Source of the DNA: Liminaster sp964567855
GTDB taxonomy: Bacteria; Bacteroidota; Bacteroidia; Bacteroidales; UBA3663
Length of the DNA: 64,000 bases
Assembly: GCA_964567855.1 (NCBI GenBank)
Contig: CAZMOE010000002.1
Location: 62,001 to 126,000 of the forward strand
Direction: 5' to 3'
Shown here: piece after piece, positions 8,170 to 15,995 of the stretch
Layout: each line of letters starts with the position of its first letter
Position numbering within the stretch: position 1 is the first letter of the stretch
Made by a program: the position numbers and the translations under genes
The notes under the pieces: generated by a model
Seen by the model: only the letters and a program-made list of their open reading frames with translations
Databases searched by the model: none
What the model was told of the DNA's origin: nothing

Positions 8170-9622
8170 ACTTCTCGATAGTTGTTTGAGGTGTAAAGCG
8201 CACCAGATACAGACTCTTGTTAATAAAACCCCGGTTCTCAAACTGCCGGTAAGCCATAACGCTCTGCAAAGTTTCTACCAACGACTTTTCGATATAATAT
8301 TCAAACCGCGCACCATGTTCAACCAGGGCCGTCAGGAAAAATTTACCCACATCATACCCTAAGAGGGCATATTTCGGATAAATCGGCATCGGGTCCTTGT
8401 TGTACCAGTACTTAAACTGATTGTAGAACGTCTGTACCTCCGGATCAAACGGGTTGATATATATTTTGGTAAACATATGAACGTTGAGGTCATAGAAATA
8501 TTCGACAAAGTCTGCGGTATACAGCTGCCATTCGGGGTAACCGAGAACGGCGCGGGACGCCACACTGTCCGTAGAATAGAACTGCGCCTGATATTGTAAA
8601 TAGGGGAACATGCGGCGCAGTGCCGAAACACCCGCCGTAACAGGAACATACAATACATTCTTCCCTTCCAGCTGCAGCACGGAATCCACCACGCCGACAG
8701 CGGCGGGATCCGAATACGGATAATCGTAATATTCCCGCTGGTTGCGCTCCAGTTCCGTCCGCAGGACACCGGCATAATCTTCGCGGTGCTCCAGGTCCAG
8801 ACTGTCTGTCAGAAAAACAACGGAATAGCCGGAGAAACGGTCCATCAGGTCCCGCGTCAGCTCCGAATACATCTGCGTTTTGGAAGTATTGAGCTGGAAA
8901 AGATGTGTGTATTTCCGGGCCAGATTCAGATCGAACGTAAAAGGCGTAATGACGTTGATATCGTGTTGCTCGGCATATTCCGCAATCGGAAGGACATCCT
9001 TCCCGTCCAACGGACCGACGATCAAATCGGCATCGGCCAAGGCAGGCATGGCCAAGATACGGGGTAAAACCGTCGTAGACAAATCATAAACCTGCAGGTG
9101 AAAAGAACGTCCCGTCGTGGACTGGATCGCATCCAGCGCGACCAGAAAACCCTGATAGAACTCCACGCTTCGCATCTGAATTTTCATTGCGTCTGGCGTA
9201 GTGGCAGCCAGTTCAAAAGGAAGGATAACGGCAATGTTATAATCGGCCTGCGAAGCGGCCGGCCATTCAAGATGACGGATCGGAGTGACAGGTCGTGACG
9301 GCAGAACTGGAGCAGCCACCGGTTTCGTGTCAGCCTTTTCCGCTACGCCCGGAGCAGCAACAGATGCGGACGGAGCCGCGGACGAATCGCCGTCGGCAGG
9401 GGCTGGGATAATCAACTCGGCTCCGCAAACCGCCATACCGGCTGTTCCAGGATTGGCTTTCAGCAAATCGTCGACCGAAATATTATAACGGCGTGAAATG
9501 GAATAAAAAGTCTCACCCGGACGCACCAGATGGCGTCTGACTTCCTGCGCCTGAAGATTCCAACTCATGGCCGACAACCAAAGCATGATAAAAATCGCCA
9601 GCCGGAAATATCGTTTTGTCAT
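8156..9622 (-). CDS. LysM protein with type-1 periplasmic-binding fold
   Basis: The start at 9622 (MTKRYFRLAIFIMLWLSAMS) gives 488 residues with a signal peptide ending near LQAQ. A LysM domain follows at about 30-75 (HLVRPGETFYSISRRYNISVDDLLKANPG), then a Pro/Ala-rich linker and a domain of about 350 residues starting YNIAVILPFELA, which reads like the ABC-transporter substrate-binding (type 1) or LppC fold. LysM should anchor it to peptidoglycan; the binding domain may sense a ligand or act as a scaffold rather than serve an ABC transporter, since none is encoded nearby. It has its own consensus promoter at 9650-9681 and overlaps the PorT-family gene. Confidence 0.75.
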   Translation of the reverse strand: MTKRYFRLAIFIMLWLSAMSWNLQAQEVRRHLVRPGETFYSISRRYNISVDDLLKANPGTAGMAVCGAELIIPAPADGDSSAAPSASVAAPGVAEKADTKPVAAPVLPSRPVTPIRHLEWPAASQADYNIAVILPFELAATTPDAMKIQMRSVEFYQGFLVALDAIQSTTGRSFHLQVYDLSTTVLPRILAMPALADADLIVGPLDGKDVLPIAEYAEQHDINVITPFTFDLNLARKYTHLFQLNTSKTQMYSELTRDLMDRFSGYSVVFLTDSLDLEHREDYAGVLRTELERNQREYYDYPYSDPAAVGVVDSVLQLEGKNVLYVPVTAGVSALRRMFPYLQYQAQFYSTDSVASRAVLGYPEWQLYTADFVEYFYDLNVHMFTKIYINPFDPEVQTFYNQFKYWYNKDPMPIYPKYALLGYDVGKFFLTALVEHGARFEYYIEKSLVETLQSVMAYRQFENRGFINKSLYLVRFTPQTTIEKYVVR

Positions 9623-9649
9623 TGTATGTCTTTGTCTTTTTAAACGGCA

Positions 9650-9681
9650 CAAAGATAAGACAAACAAGAAAGAAAAACAAA
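9650..9681 (-). promoter_or_regulatory. Bacteroidota promoter for the LysM protein gene
   Basis: On the minus strand, TTTG (9681-9678) is followed after 20 bases by TATCTTTG (9657-9650), a match to the Bacteroidota sigma-ABfr consensus TTTG-N19-21-TAnnTTTG. The start codon lies about 28 bases downstream. Confidence 0.7.
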
Positions 9682-9942
9682 TTTATCGGACAAGAAGGAA
9701 GCAGAAACAGAATAATCGGAGGGAAAACCGGCCACACCGTCAGACATTATGCGCCCATCCGCGAAGAAAATCCGGCGGTTCCGCCACGAAACCCGGTGCC
9801 CGGTCATGAAATGCGGGGCACTCCCTGCCCACGACAACCCGCCTCCCTGCCGGACGGACTGATAAAAAATGTTGCGACACCTCTTCCCATAGTGATTAAG
9901 CTCTAAATTACAGCCTGAGCGCACCATCTTTTCATCAATTCT
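9682..9942. other. intergenic stretch between divergent promoters
   Basis: The 9623-10008 gap holds the two divergent promoters at 9650-9681 and 9943-9973. Between them I see GC-rich sequence with short inverted repeats but no convincing gene, no tRNA T-loop motif and no strong terminator. The open frames here lack ribosome-binding context and recognisable protein features. Confidence 0.4.
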
Positions 9943-9973
9943 TTTGTTTTATGGTCAATTTGCCGTATCTTCG
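9943..9973 (+). promoter_or_regulatory. Bacteroidota promoter for tsaD
   Basis: TTTG (9943-9946), a spacer of exactly 19 bases and TATCTTCG (9966-9973) match the Bacteroidota promoter consensus. An AAGGAA-like sequence at 9983-9988 and the ATG at 10009 follow. Confidence 0.75.
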
Positions 9974-10008
9974 CACCACGTAAAGGAATTATATTTAAGA
10001 TAAAGTCA

Positions 10009-11034
10009 ATGAAAACCATTATTCTGGGAATCGAATCATCATGCGACGACACTTCGGCCGCCGTGATCGAAGACGGAATCCTCCTCTCAAACGTTATTGC
10101 CAGCCAGGCAGTCCATGAAGCCTATGGAGGCGTGGTGCCCGAACTGGCGTCGCGGGCACATCAGCAGAATATAGTGCCTGTCGTATCGGAAGCGATCAAA
10201 CGCGCAGGCATACAGCCCGAAGATCTGACCGCCATCGCCTTTACCCGCGGCCCGGGACTGATGGGCTCGCTGCTGGTGGGACTGTCGTTCAGCAAAGGAC
10301 TGGCTTCGGCACTGCAGATCCCGATGATAGAGGTCAACCATCTGCAAGCGCATGTAATGGCACACTTCATCCGGGAAAAAGAGGTGGAGAAAGTTTTACC
10401 GACATTCCCGTTCCTATGCCTGCTGGTATCGGGCGGCAACTCGCAAATCATAAAAGTATCCTCTTACAAAGAAATGGAGGTCATCGGACAGACCATCGAC
10501 GATGCGGCCGGAGAGGCGTTTGACAAATGTGCCAAAGTCATGGGACTCGGATACCCCGGCGGCCCCGTTGTAGACCGCCTGGCCAAAGAGGGCGACGCCA
10601 CCCGATTCTCGTTCAGCAAACCGCACATCCCCGGACTGGATTATTCTTTCAGCGGACTGAAAACCTCGTTCCTTTACACCCTGCGCGACGCCGTCAAAGA
10701 GGATCCCGACTTTATAGAAAAGAACAAAGCCGATCTCTGCGCCTCCCTGCAGAAGACGGTTGTGGAAATCCTGATGCAGAAACTGCGCGAAGCGGTAAAA
10801 CAGACCGGTATCCGCGAAGTGGCTGTGGCCGGCGGCGTATCGGCCAATAGTGCCGTACGCGCAGCCTTCGAGGAGCACGCCCGCCGATATGGCTGGAAGA
10901 TCCACCTACCCAAATTATCGTTCACAACCGATAACGCCGCCATGGTGGCGATCGTCGGCCTCTATAAATACAAGGATCAGGATTTCTGCCCGTTCGACGC
11001 CGCGCCGTTTGCCCGTGTCACCGACAAATTCTGA
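10009..11034 (+). CDS. tsaD: tRNA N6-threonylcarbamoyladenosine transferase TsaD
   Basis: The 341 residues are the catalytic subunit of the bacterial t6A complex, which transfers the threonylcarbamoyl group to A37 of ANN-decoding tRNAs. Visible signatures are LGIESSCDDTSAAV at the N-terminus, the metal-binding VNHLQAHVMAH near residue 111, LLVSGGNSQI, TIDDAAGEAFDK and AGGVSAN. Its length matches bacterial TsaD (about 335-345). It is transcribed from its own promoter, divergently from the LysM gene. The next gene starts 24 bases after its stop and may be co-transcribed. Confidence 0.97.
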   Translation: MKTIILGIESSCDDTSAAVIEDGILLSNVIASQAVHEAYGGVVPELASRAHQQNIVPVVSEAIKRAGIQPEDLTAIAFTRGPGLMGSLLVGLSFSKGLASALQIPMIEVNHLQAHVMAHFIREKEVEKVLPTFPFLCLLVSGGNSQIIKVSSYKEMEVIGQTIDDAAGEAFDKCAKVMGLGYPGGPVVDRLAKEGDATRFSFSKPHIPGLDYSFSGLKTSFLYTLRDAVKEDPDFIEKNKADLCASLQKTVVEILMQKLREAVKQTGIREVAVAGGVSANSAVRAAFEEHARRYGWKIHLPKLSFTTDNAAMVAIVGLYKYKDQDFCPFDAAPFARVTDKF

Positions 11035-11058
11035 ACCCATCCGCAGACTCTCCACGCA

Positions 11059-11826
11059 ATGAAAAAACTTCCCGCTCCCCATTCATATCTGATGTTCATA
11101 GCCTGCTGTCTTGCGGCAAGCGGGTCCAACATCATGCGAAGTGCCTCCGCGCTGGCCGCAACGGTCGTTTCGCCACTATCCGACGGTCTATTGCTGCCGC
11201 AAGACACCGCCTACATCGCACCTCAGGCCTCCATCGACAACCGGGCCGATTCCGTCACGGTAAGCGGCCGTTCCTTTCAAGGGCCGGGGCCATACACGGT
11301 ATATTTTGCCGCTGAAATTTCCCCGGCGATCACCTACTATGCTTGGGAAATCGCTTCCGACAGCCGTTTTGACGACATCATGGTACAATATCACGAACTG
11401 GAAGCCGATTACGAATTCAACGAGGCCGGCACCTATTATGCCCGCTTCACGACAAGCAATGCCGACAATACGCAAGAGACATTCGGAGAGCCTTACACCA
11501 TCATCGTCACGGAATCACTGCTGGAAATTCCCAACCTGATCACCCCCGACTCTCCATCCGGCAACAACCGCATTTTTAAAGTCAAGTACAAGTCACTTCG
11601 GAAGTTTGAAATGTGGGTCTTCAACCGCTGGGGCAACCAGTTGTTCCACACCACCAAACCGGAGGAGGGCTGGGATGGTACACAAGGTGGGAAACCTGTT
11701 CCCACCGGAGCCTACTACTATATCGTCAAGGCCGAAGGCACCGACAATATAAAATACGAGCGGAAAGGGGACATCAACGTCCTCCGCTTGAAGAAATCCA
11801 ACAATAGCGGGTCCCAAGCATTTTGA
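11059..11826 (+). CDS. secreted protein with gliding-motility/type-B T9SS C-terminal domain
   Basis: The 255-residue protein has a signal peptide (MKKLPAPHSYLMFIACCLAAS). A middle part resembles a PKD/Ig-like beta fold (YYAWEIASDSRFDDIM, GTYYARFTTSN). The C-terminal 85 residues (NLITPDSPSGNNRIFKVKYK, then FEMWVFNRWGNQLF, PTGAYYYIVKAEG and DINVLRLKK) match the CHU_C/TIGR04131 gliding-motility-associated C-terminal domain. In Bacteroidota with type IX secretion this domain is a type-B sorting signal. Here it makes up a third of a small protein, so it may be an adaptor or a minimal cargo. Whether this organism has the T9SS machinery is not shown by the window. Confidence 0.75.
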   Translation: MKKLPAPHSYLMFIACCLAASGSNIMRSASALAATVVSPLSDGLLLPQDTAYIAPQASIDNRADSVTVSGRSFQGPGPYTVYFAAEISPAITYYAWEIASDSRFDDIMVQYHELEADYEFNEAGTYYARFTTSNADNTQETFGEPYTIIVTESLLEIPNLITPDSPSGNNRIFKVKYKSLRKFEMWVFNRWGNQLFHTTKPEEGWDGTQGGKPVPTGAYYYIVKAEGTDNIKYERKGDINVLRLKKSNNSGSQAF

Positions 11827-11854
11827 AATTATTCACCCATAACAAAAATAAGAC

Positions 11855-12841
11855 ATGAAATTCTCACTGAAGAAACACGCAGGTCTGGGCATCAGAATCC
11901 TTTCCGGATGCCTCATCGCATCTACGGGCTTCCTACTTCTCTCATCTTCTTCAAGCCAGAGCCTGGACTTGAAGCAACCCGTCATGCAAACATTTTCGCC
12001 AACGCCCCGTTTTCCGGAGCAGGTAGAAGTTTTCGGGCAGAAAGTGGATCTCACCCGCTACGACCGGCACGAGCGCTATGAGCGGGAACTGACCGGTATG
12101 TGCTACACTCACAACAACACGCTGCTGACCATCAAGCGCGCAAACCGCTACGCCCCCATTATCGCCCCGATACTCAAAGAGGAAAAGATCCCTGCCGACT
12201 TCCTTTACCTGGCGGCCATAGAAAGCTCATTCAATCCCCGCGCCTATTCCCCGGCCAAGGCTGCCGGCATCTGGCAATTCATCCCCGAAACAGGAAGACG
12301 CTACGGTCTTGAGATCAATGCCGAAATCGACGAACGCTACAACATCGAGAAAGCCACCCGCGCCGCCTGCCGTTATCTTCGCGAGGCCTATGAAAAATAC
12401 GGCGATTGGTTCAGCGTAGCCGCCTCCTACAACGCCGGACAGGCACGCATCAGCAAACTATTGGCCGACCAAAACGAAAAGTCTGCCCTCGACCTGCTGC
12501 TGGTAGACGAAACTTCGCGTTACATGTTCCGCATCATGGCCATGAAAGAGATCATGAGCGATCCCTATCGTTATGGCTACGTTCTTCACAGCGATCAGCT
12601 CTATAAACCTATCCGTACCCGCAAGGTGAAAATCAGCGGCCCTATTGCCGACATGGCTGCATTTGCAAAAAAACACCATTGCAGCTACCTTCATCTTAAG
12701 GAATTCAATCCCTGGCTGCGTGACAAGATGCTTACCAACAAAACCGGCAAGACCTACACGATCCTCATCCCCGAGGAAGAAGATCTCCACTATACCGGAA
12801 CCCCGTTCCCCGTCTACGACAAGAATTGGGTGGTGGACTGA
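11855..12841 (+). CDS. lytic transglycosylase (MltD-like, GH23)
   Basis: The 328 residues begin with a hydrophobic export segment (GIRILSGCLIASTGFLLL), followed by a goose-type lysozyme/SLT domain at roughly 95-240. The catalytic Glu is E123 in LAAIESSFNPRAYS; KAAGIWQFIPETGRRYGL and YGDWFSVAASYNAGQARI are the other SLT motifs. A C-terminal part of about 70 residues (TYTILIPEEED) resembles a degenerate carbohydrate-binding or LysM-like tail. The enzyme should cleave peptidoglycan in the periplasm, releasing 1,6-anhydro-MurNAc products. It lies 28 bases after the type-B domain protein. Confidence 0.9.
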   Translation: MKFSLKKHAGLGIRILSGCLIASTGFLLLSSSSSQSLDLKQPVMQTFSPTPRFPEQVEVFGQKVDLTRYDRHERYERELTGMCYTHNNTLLTIKRANRYAPIIAPILKEEKIPADFLYLAAIESSFNPRAYSPAKAAGIWQFIPETGRRYGLEINAEIDERYNIEKATRAACRYLREAYEKYGDWFSVAASYNAGQARISKLLADQNEKSALDLLLVDETSRYMFRIMAMKEIMSDPYRYGYVLHSDQLYKPIRTRKVKISGPIADMAAFAKKHHCSYLHLKEFNPWLRDKMLTNKTGKTYTILIPEEEDLHYTGTPFPVYDKNWVVD

Positions 12842-13003
12842 AGCGGAACCGCTCCAACAGGCAACCGTCGCCGGCAATCCGTCAGGAATAATGACACCGC
12901 AGTTTTTCCAGGCCTCAGTCCGGATCCGCCCGCAAATCCTCTGATATCACTTCCCTTCCTCCCTATCATTGACAACCACATATATAATCAATACCCCGTC
13001 CCT

Positions 13004-13696
13004 ATGGAATTCATCAGCGCTTTAGATCAATGGGATAAACAGCTGCTGCTTTGGCTTAATTACGACGGTTCGGCATTTACCGACACTTTCTGGTACTATT
13101 TCTCGGGCAAAATAGCCTGGGCAGCTACGGCCGCAGCCATCCTTTACACACTGTTTTTTAACAAAAAAGGCTGGCGGGAAGCCACACTGGTCATTCTGAT
13201 GACATTCGTAGTCATTATTCTCTGCGACCAGATATCGGCCTCCGTTATCAAACCGCTGGTAGAAAGACCCCGCCCCTCGCGCAACGCTGAAATCAGCGCC
13301 CTGGTGCATCTGGTCAACGAATATCGTGGTGGCCGCTTCGGTTTTGTCTCCAGTCACGCCGCCAATTCATTCGGCATCGCCTTGTGGCTCTCCTTGCTGT
13401 TCAAGGGTCGTGTCTTCCGCTGTACCGTTTTCGCCTGGGCAGCTCTCAACTGTTATTCCCGCATCTATCTCGGGGTACACTACCCCGGCGACATCCTTTG
13501 CGGCGCTCTAACAGGCATTGTCACCACCCTGCTTTGTTATAAACTTTACTGCTACATCCGCCTGCAAAGCCTTGGGGAAAACCGCGCCTTGCCCCATTCG
13601 GACCTTTATGTCCGCGAACCCTGGTTCATTACCGGAATCATCTGGGGAACCGTAGCCATATTGTTGCTCATCGCAATGTTTTTCCCGATATCATAA
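13004..13696 (+). CDS. PAP2-family membrane phosphatase
   Basis: The 230 residues have five or six membrane segments and the three phosphatase motifs: KPLVERPRPS (KxxxxxxRP), FVSSHAANSFG (the PSGH-like motif with its catalytic His) and SRIYLGVHYPGDI (SRxxxxxHxxxD). Members remove phosphate from undecaprenyl-pyrophosphate, phosphatidylglycerol-phosphate or lipid A; the substrate cannot be told from sequence. It follows the lytic transglycosylase after about 160 bases and ends at a bidirectional terminator (13857-13893). A cell-wall lipid-carrier role fits the neighbours but is inference. Confidence 0.88.
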   Translation: MEFISALDQWDKQLLLWLNYDGSAFTDTFWYYFSGKIAWAATAAAILYTLFFNKKGWREATLVILMTFVVIILCDQISASVIKPLVERPRPSRNAEISALVHLVNEYRGGRFGFVSSHAANSFGIALWLSLLFKGRVFRCTVFAWAALNCYSRIYLGVHYPGDILCGALTGIVTTLLCYKLYCYIRLQSLGENRALPHSDLYVREPWFITGIIWGTVAILLLIAMFFPIS

Positions 13697-13856
13697 TAGT
13701 GACACCGGATCATCCGCCGCTGCAGCCCTCAGATCGGCAGCAGACAGAAAGCACAAAACCACGTGAAAGGCTAACAATTTACTCGATATGAACGACCGGG
13801 GCCGTAAAAGGAATCACTGATACAAATACACTCTCATCAGAAAATCCGTCTTGCAT

Positions 13857-13893
13857 AAAGAGACATCAGAAAATCAAATTCTGACGTCTCTTT
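13857..13893. terminator. bidirectional terminator between PAP2 and DUF362 genes
   Basis: AAAGAGACATCAGAA (13857-13871) pairs with TTCTGACGTCTCTTT (13879-13893) over 15 bases with one mismatch and a 7-base loop. It sits between convergent genes, with A and T runs at the stem bases. Confidence 0.75.
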
Positions 13894-13958
13894 CCATCTT
13901 ATAAGATCTTTGTTCCGTTCAAAAACAGATTCTTACAGACACTTGTTTTATCGGAATC

Positions 13959-14951
13959 TCATTCCAGCACTACCAGATTATATTTTTGCGTGCCGCAGCC
14001 GATCCGCTCGGCATATTCAAGGTTCCACATGCCGCTTCTGGAATCTATACGTTCCAGCAGATGGGTTTTACCGGGATCGGAGGAATTGCGGACGGCATCG
14101 ATACAGGCACGATCCAACGCGACAGGATCCAGTGAAGCGAAGATACCGAGATCGCCCATCTTCGGGGCCGCTGGCGTAGCAACGCAATCACAATCGACCG
14201 AGAGGTTATTAGCTACGGAAATATAGAGAATCCTATCTCCTGCATGGTCGATGACCGATTTGGAGGCCTCGGCCATAGATTCCTGAAAAACGGAATCGGC
14301 AGGAACATGTGACCAAGTCTCACCTTTATCCAAATAGCGCCCGGCGGAATGGATCCAGCACTTGCCTTGCGATGAAGCCAGCCCGATGGAAATATTCTTC
14401 ATCGCACCACCGAAACCGGCCATCGGGTGGCCCTTGAAATGAGACAACACGACCGTAAAGTCATAATCTTCCCACCCTTTGCCGACATAATTCTCCTTCA
14501 GATGTTTTCCTCCGGTGACGGGCAGGGCCGTCTGTCCGTCAGCATCCAAAATGACCACGGGGGCAACAGCAGTAAAGCCATGGTCGGCGGCCGCCCTGAG
14601 ATGTTCTTCGGTAAGATCCCGCCCTCCGTTGTAAGCCGTATTATTTTCAACAATCGTAGCACCAAGGCTTTGGACAAGCGGAGCGATGAGGGCGGGAGCC
14701 AGATGATAGTCGTTGCCCGGCTCGCCGGTCGAAAGCTTCACAGCCACCTTGCCTTCGGCTTTACGGCCGAGGGCATGATAAATCTTCAGCATGTTTTCGG
14801 GTGTAATCTCCTTGATAAAATACACCGTAGACACAGCAGCGGCAGCAGAATCGGCGCATTCCGCATTTCCGGCCGAAGCATTAACTCCGGATCCGCAGTT
14901 TGTCGCCACAACGACAAATACAGACAAGAACAAAATCAATGATTTCTTCAT
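13959..14951 (-). CDS. exported DUF362-domain protein
   Basis: From the ATG at 14951 (an in-frame ATG at 14957 is the alternative) the protein has 330 residues. It starts MKKSLILFLSVFVVVATNC, a signal sequence with a possible but non-ideal lipobox (ATNC). The rest matches DUF362: KVAVKLSTGEPG, the segment DFTVVLSHFKGHPMAGFGGA followed by MKNISIGLASSQGK, and LDPVALDRACIDAV. Cytoplasmic DUF362 proteins often carry 4Fe-4S ferredoxin domains; no such Cys clusters are present here. Its biochemical role is unknown. It is convergent with the PAP2 gene and stands alone between the terminator and a 200-base gap. Confidence 0.75.
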   Translation of the reverse strand: MKKSLILFLSVFVVVATNCGSGVNASAGNAECADSAAAAVSTVYFIKEITPENMLKIYHALGRKAEGKVAVKLSTGEPGNDYHLAPALIAPLVQSLGATIVENNTAYNGGRDLTEEHLRAAADHGFTAVAPVVILDADGQTALPVTGGKHLKENYVGKGWEDYDFTVVLSHFKGHPMAGFGGAMKNISIGLASSQGKCWIHSAGRYLDKGETWSHVPADSVFQESMAEASKSVIDHAGDRILYISVANNLSVDCDCVATPAAPKMGDLGIFASLDPVALDRACIDAVRNSSDPGKTHLLERIDSRSGMWNLEYAERIGCGTQKYNLVVLE

Positions 14952-15168
14952 AAACATTTATTTTAATGATTAGCTTATAATTTTTCCTCTTCCTATCATA
15001 TCGGAACTGCCCGATCTGCTCACGGAAGCGGCCTCTATCGCATGAAAGATGAAATATTTTCCGCCTCACCCGGTACCATTCCCGTCGATATCCGTTGAAA
15101 AAAAACGGCGAAGGGCATACACGACCTTTCTGGCGGTTCCGGAATCGGCCGGACGGGTCATTACGCAA

Positions 15169-15783
15169 TCAGCGGTTGTGCACAATCGGCAGTTGCCAAT
15201 GAAACCGCACAGCCAGTACCCGCATGATGATGACAGAGAGCGCACAGCTCGCCTGAGCCAACCACAACGGCGCCGATAAGAGCAAACACAGCGTATAAAT
15301 CAAACCGCCGACGAAACAGGCCAGTGCATAGATATCCTTACGGAATATCAACGGCACGTTGTTGATCAGAATGTCCCGGATCACGCCTCCAGCCGCTCCG
15401 GTAAATATCCCCATCACATTAGCCACCCAGAAAGAAAATCCGGCATCGAGCGTTTTCTGAAATCCCACCACTGTAAATAATGCCAACCCGATGGTATCGA
15501 AGAGAAAAATCGTGCTGGAAATGCGGTTGATAAAACGATGGAAGCAGATGAAAGACAACAGGGCCAGTCCGGTGATGACAAAATAAATGTATTGCGTCAT
15601 CCAGAAAGGATTTTGCCCCAACATTATGTCGCGCATCGTTCCCCCGCCTACAGCGGTCACCATCCCGACAATAAATGCCCCGAACCAGTCGAATTTTTTG
15701 GCCGAAGCCATACGGATACCACTTATCGCAAAAGCAAAAGCCCCTGCATAGTCGATACAATCGACAAAAGAAATGCCTGCCAT
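15169..15783 (-). CDS. TRIC/YadS-family cation channel protein (UPF0126)
   Basis: The start at 15783 (MAGISFVDCIDYAGAFAFAISG) gives 204 residues, the usual family length. Seven membrane segments can be drawn, arranged as two repeats, each with the glycine-rich motif of the family (GMVTAVGGGTMRDIML and GIFTGAAGGVIRDILI). Prokaryotic TRIC homologues are trimeric monovalent-cation channels. A frame extending to 15828 adds 15 residues without family similarity and is rejected. The neighbours give no functional hint. Confidence 0.88.
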   Translation of the reverse strand: MAGISFVDCIDYAGAFAFAISGIRMASAKKFDWFGAFIVGMVTAVGGGTMRDIMLGQNPFWMTQYIYFVITGLALLSFICFHRFINRISSTIFLFDTIGLALFTVVGFQKTLDAGFSFWVANVMGIFTGAAGGVIRDILINNVPLIFRKDIYALACFVGGLIYTLCLLLSAPLWLAQASCALSVIIMRVLAVRFHWQLPIVHNR

Positions 15784-15930
15784 CAGATTACACTGCTTAA
15801 TTACCCGACATGGGAATAAACCATACACGATATTGAAAACCGGTATCCCATTTCACGGCCGCAAAAATAGTTATTATTCCGATAATATCATCTTTTTGGT
15901 GCATTTTTCGACCAATAGGAACCCTACCGG

Positions 15931-15961
15931 TTGCACAATAAAACAAAAATAGATACTTTTG
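15931..15961 (+). promoter_or_regulatory. Bacteroidota promoter for the GH3 gene
   Basis: TTGC (15931-15934), 19 bases and TACTTTTG (15954-15961) fit the TTTG-N19-TAnnTTTG consensus with one mismatch in the upstream box. The ATG follows at 15996. Confidence 0.65.
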
Positions 15962-15995
15962 TCAAAACATTAAAAAATTAATAACACCCTACACC

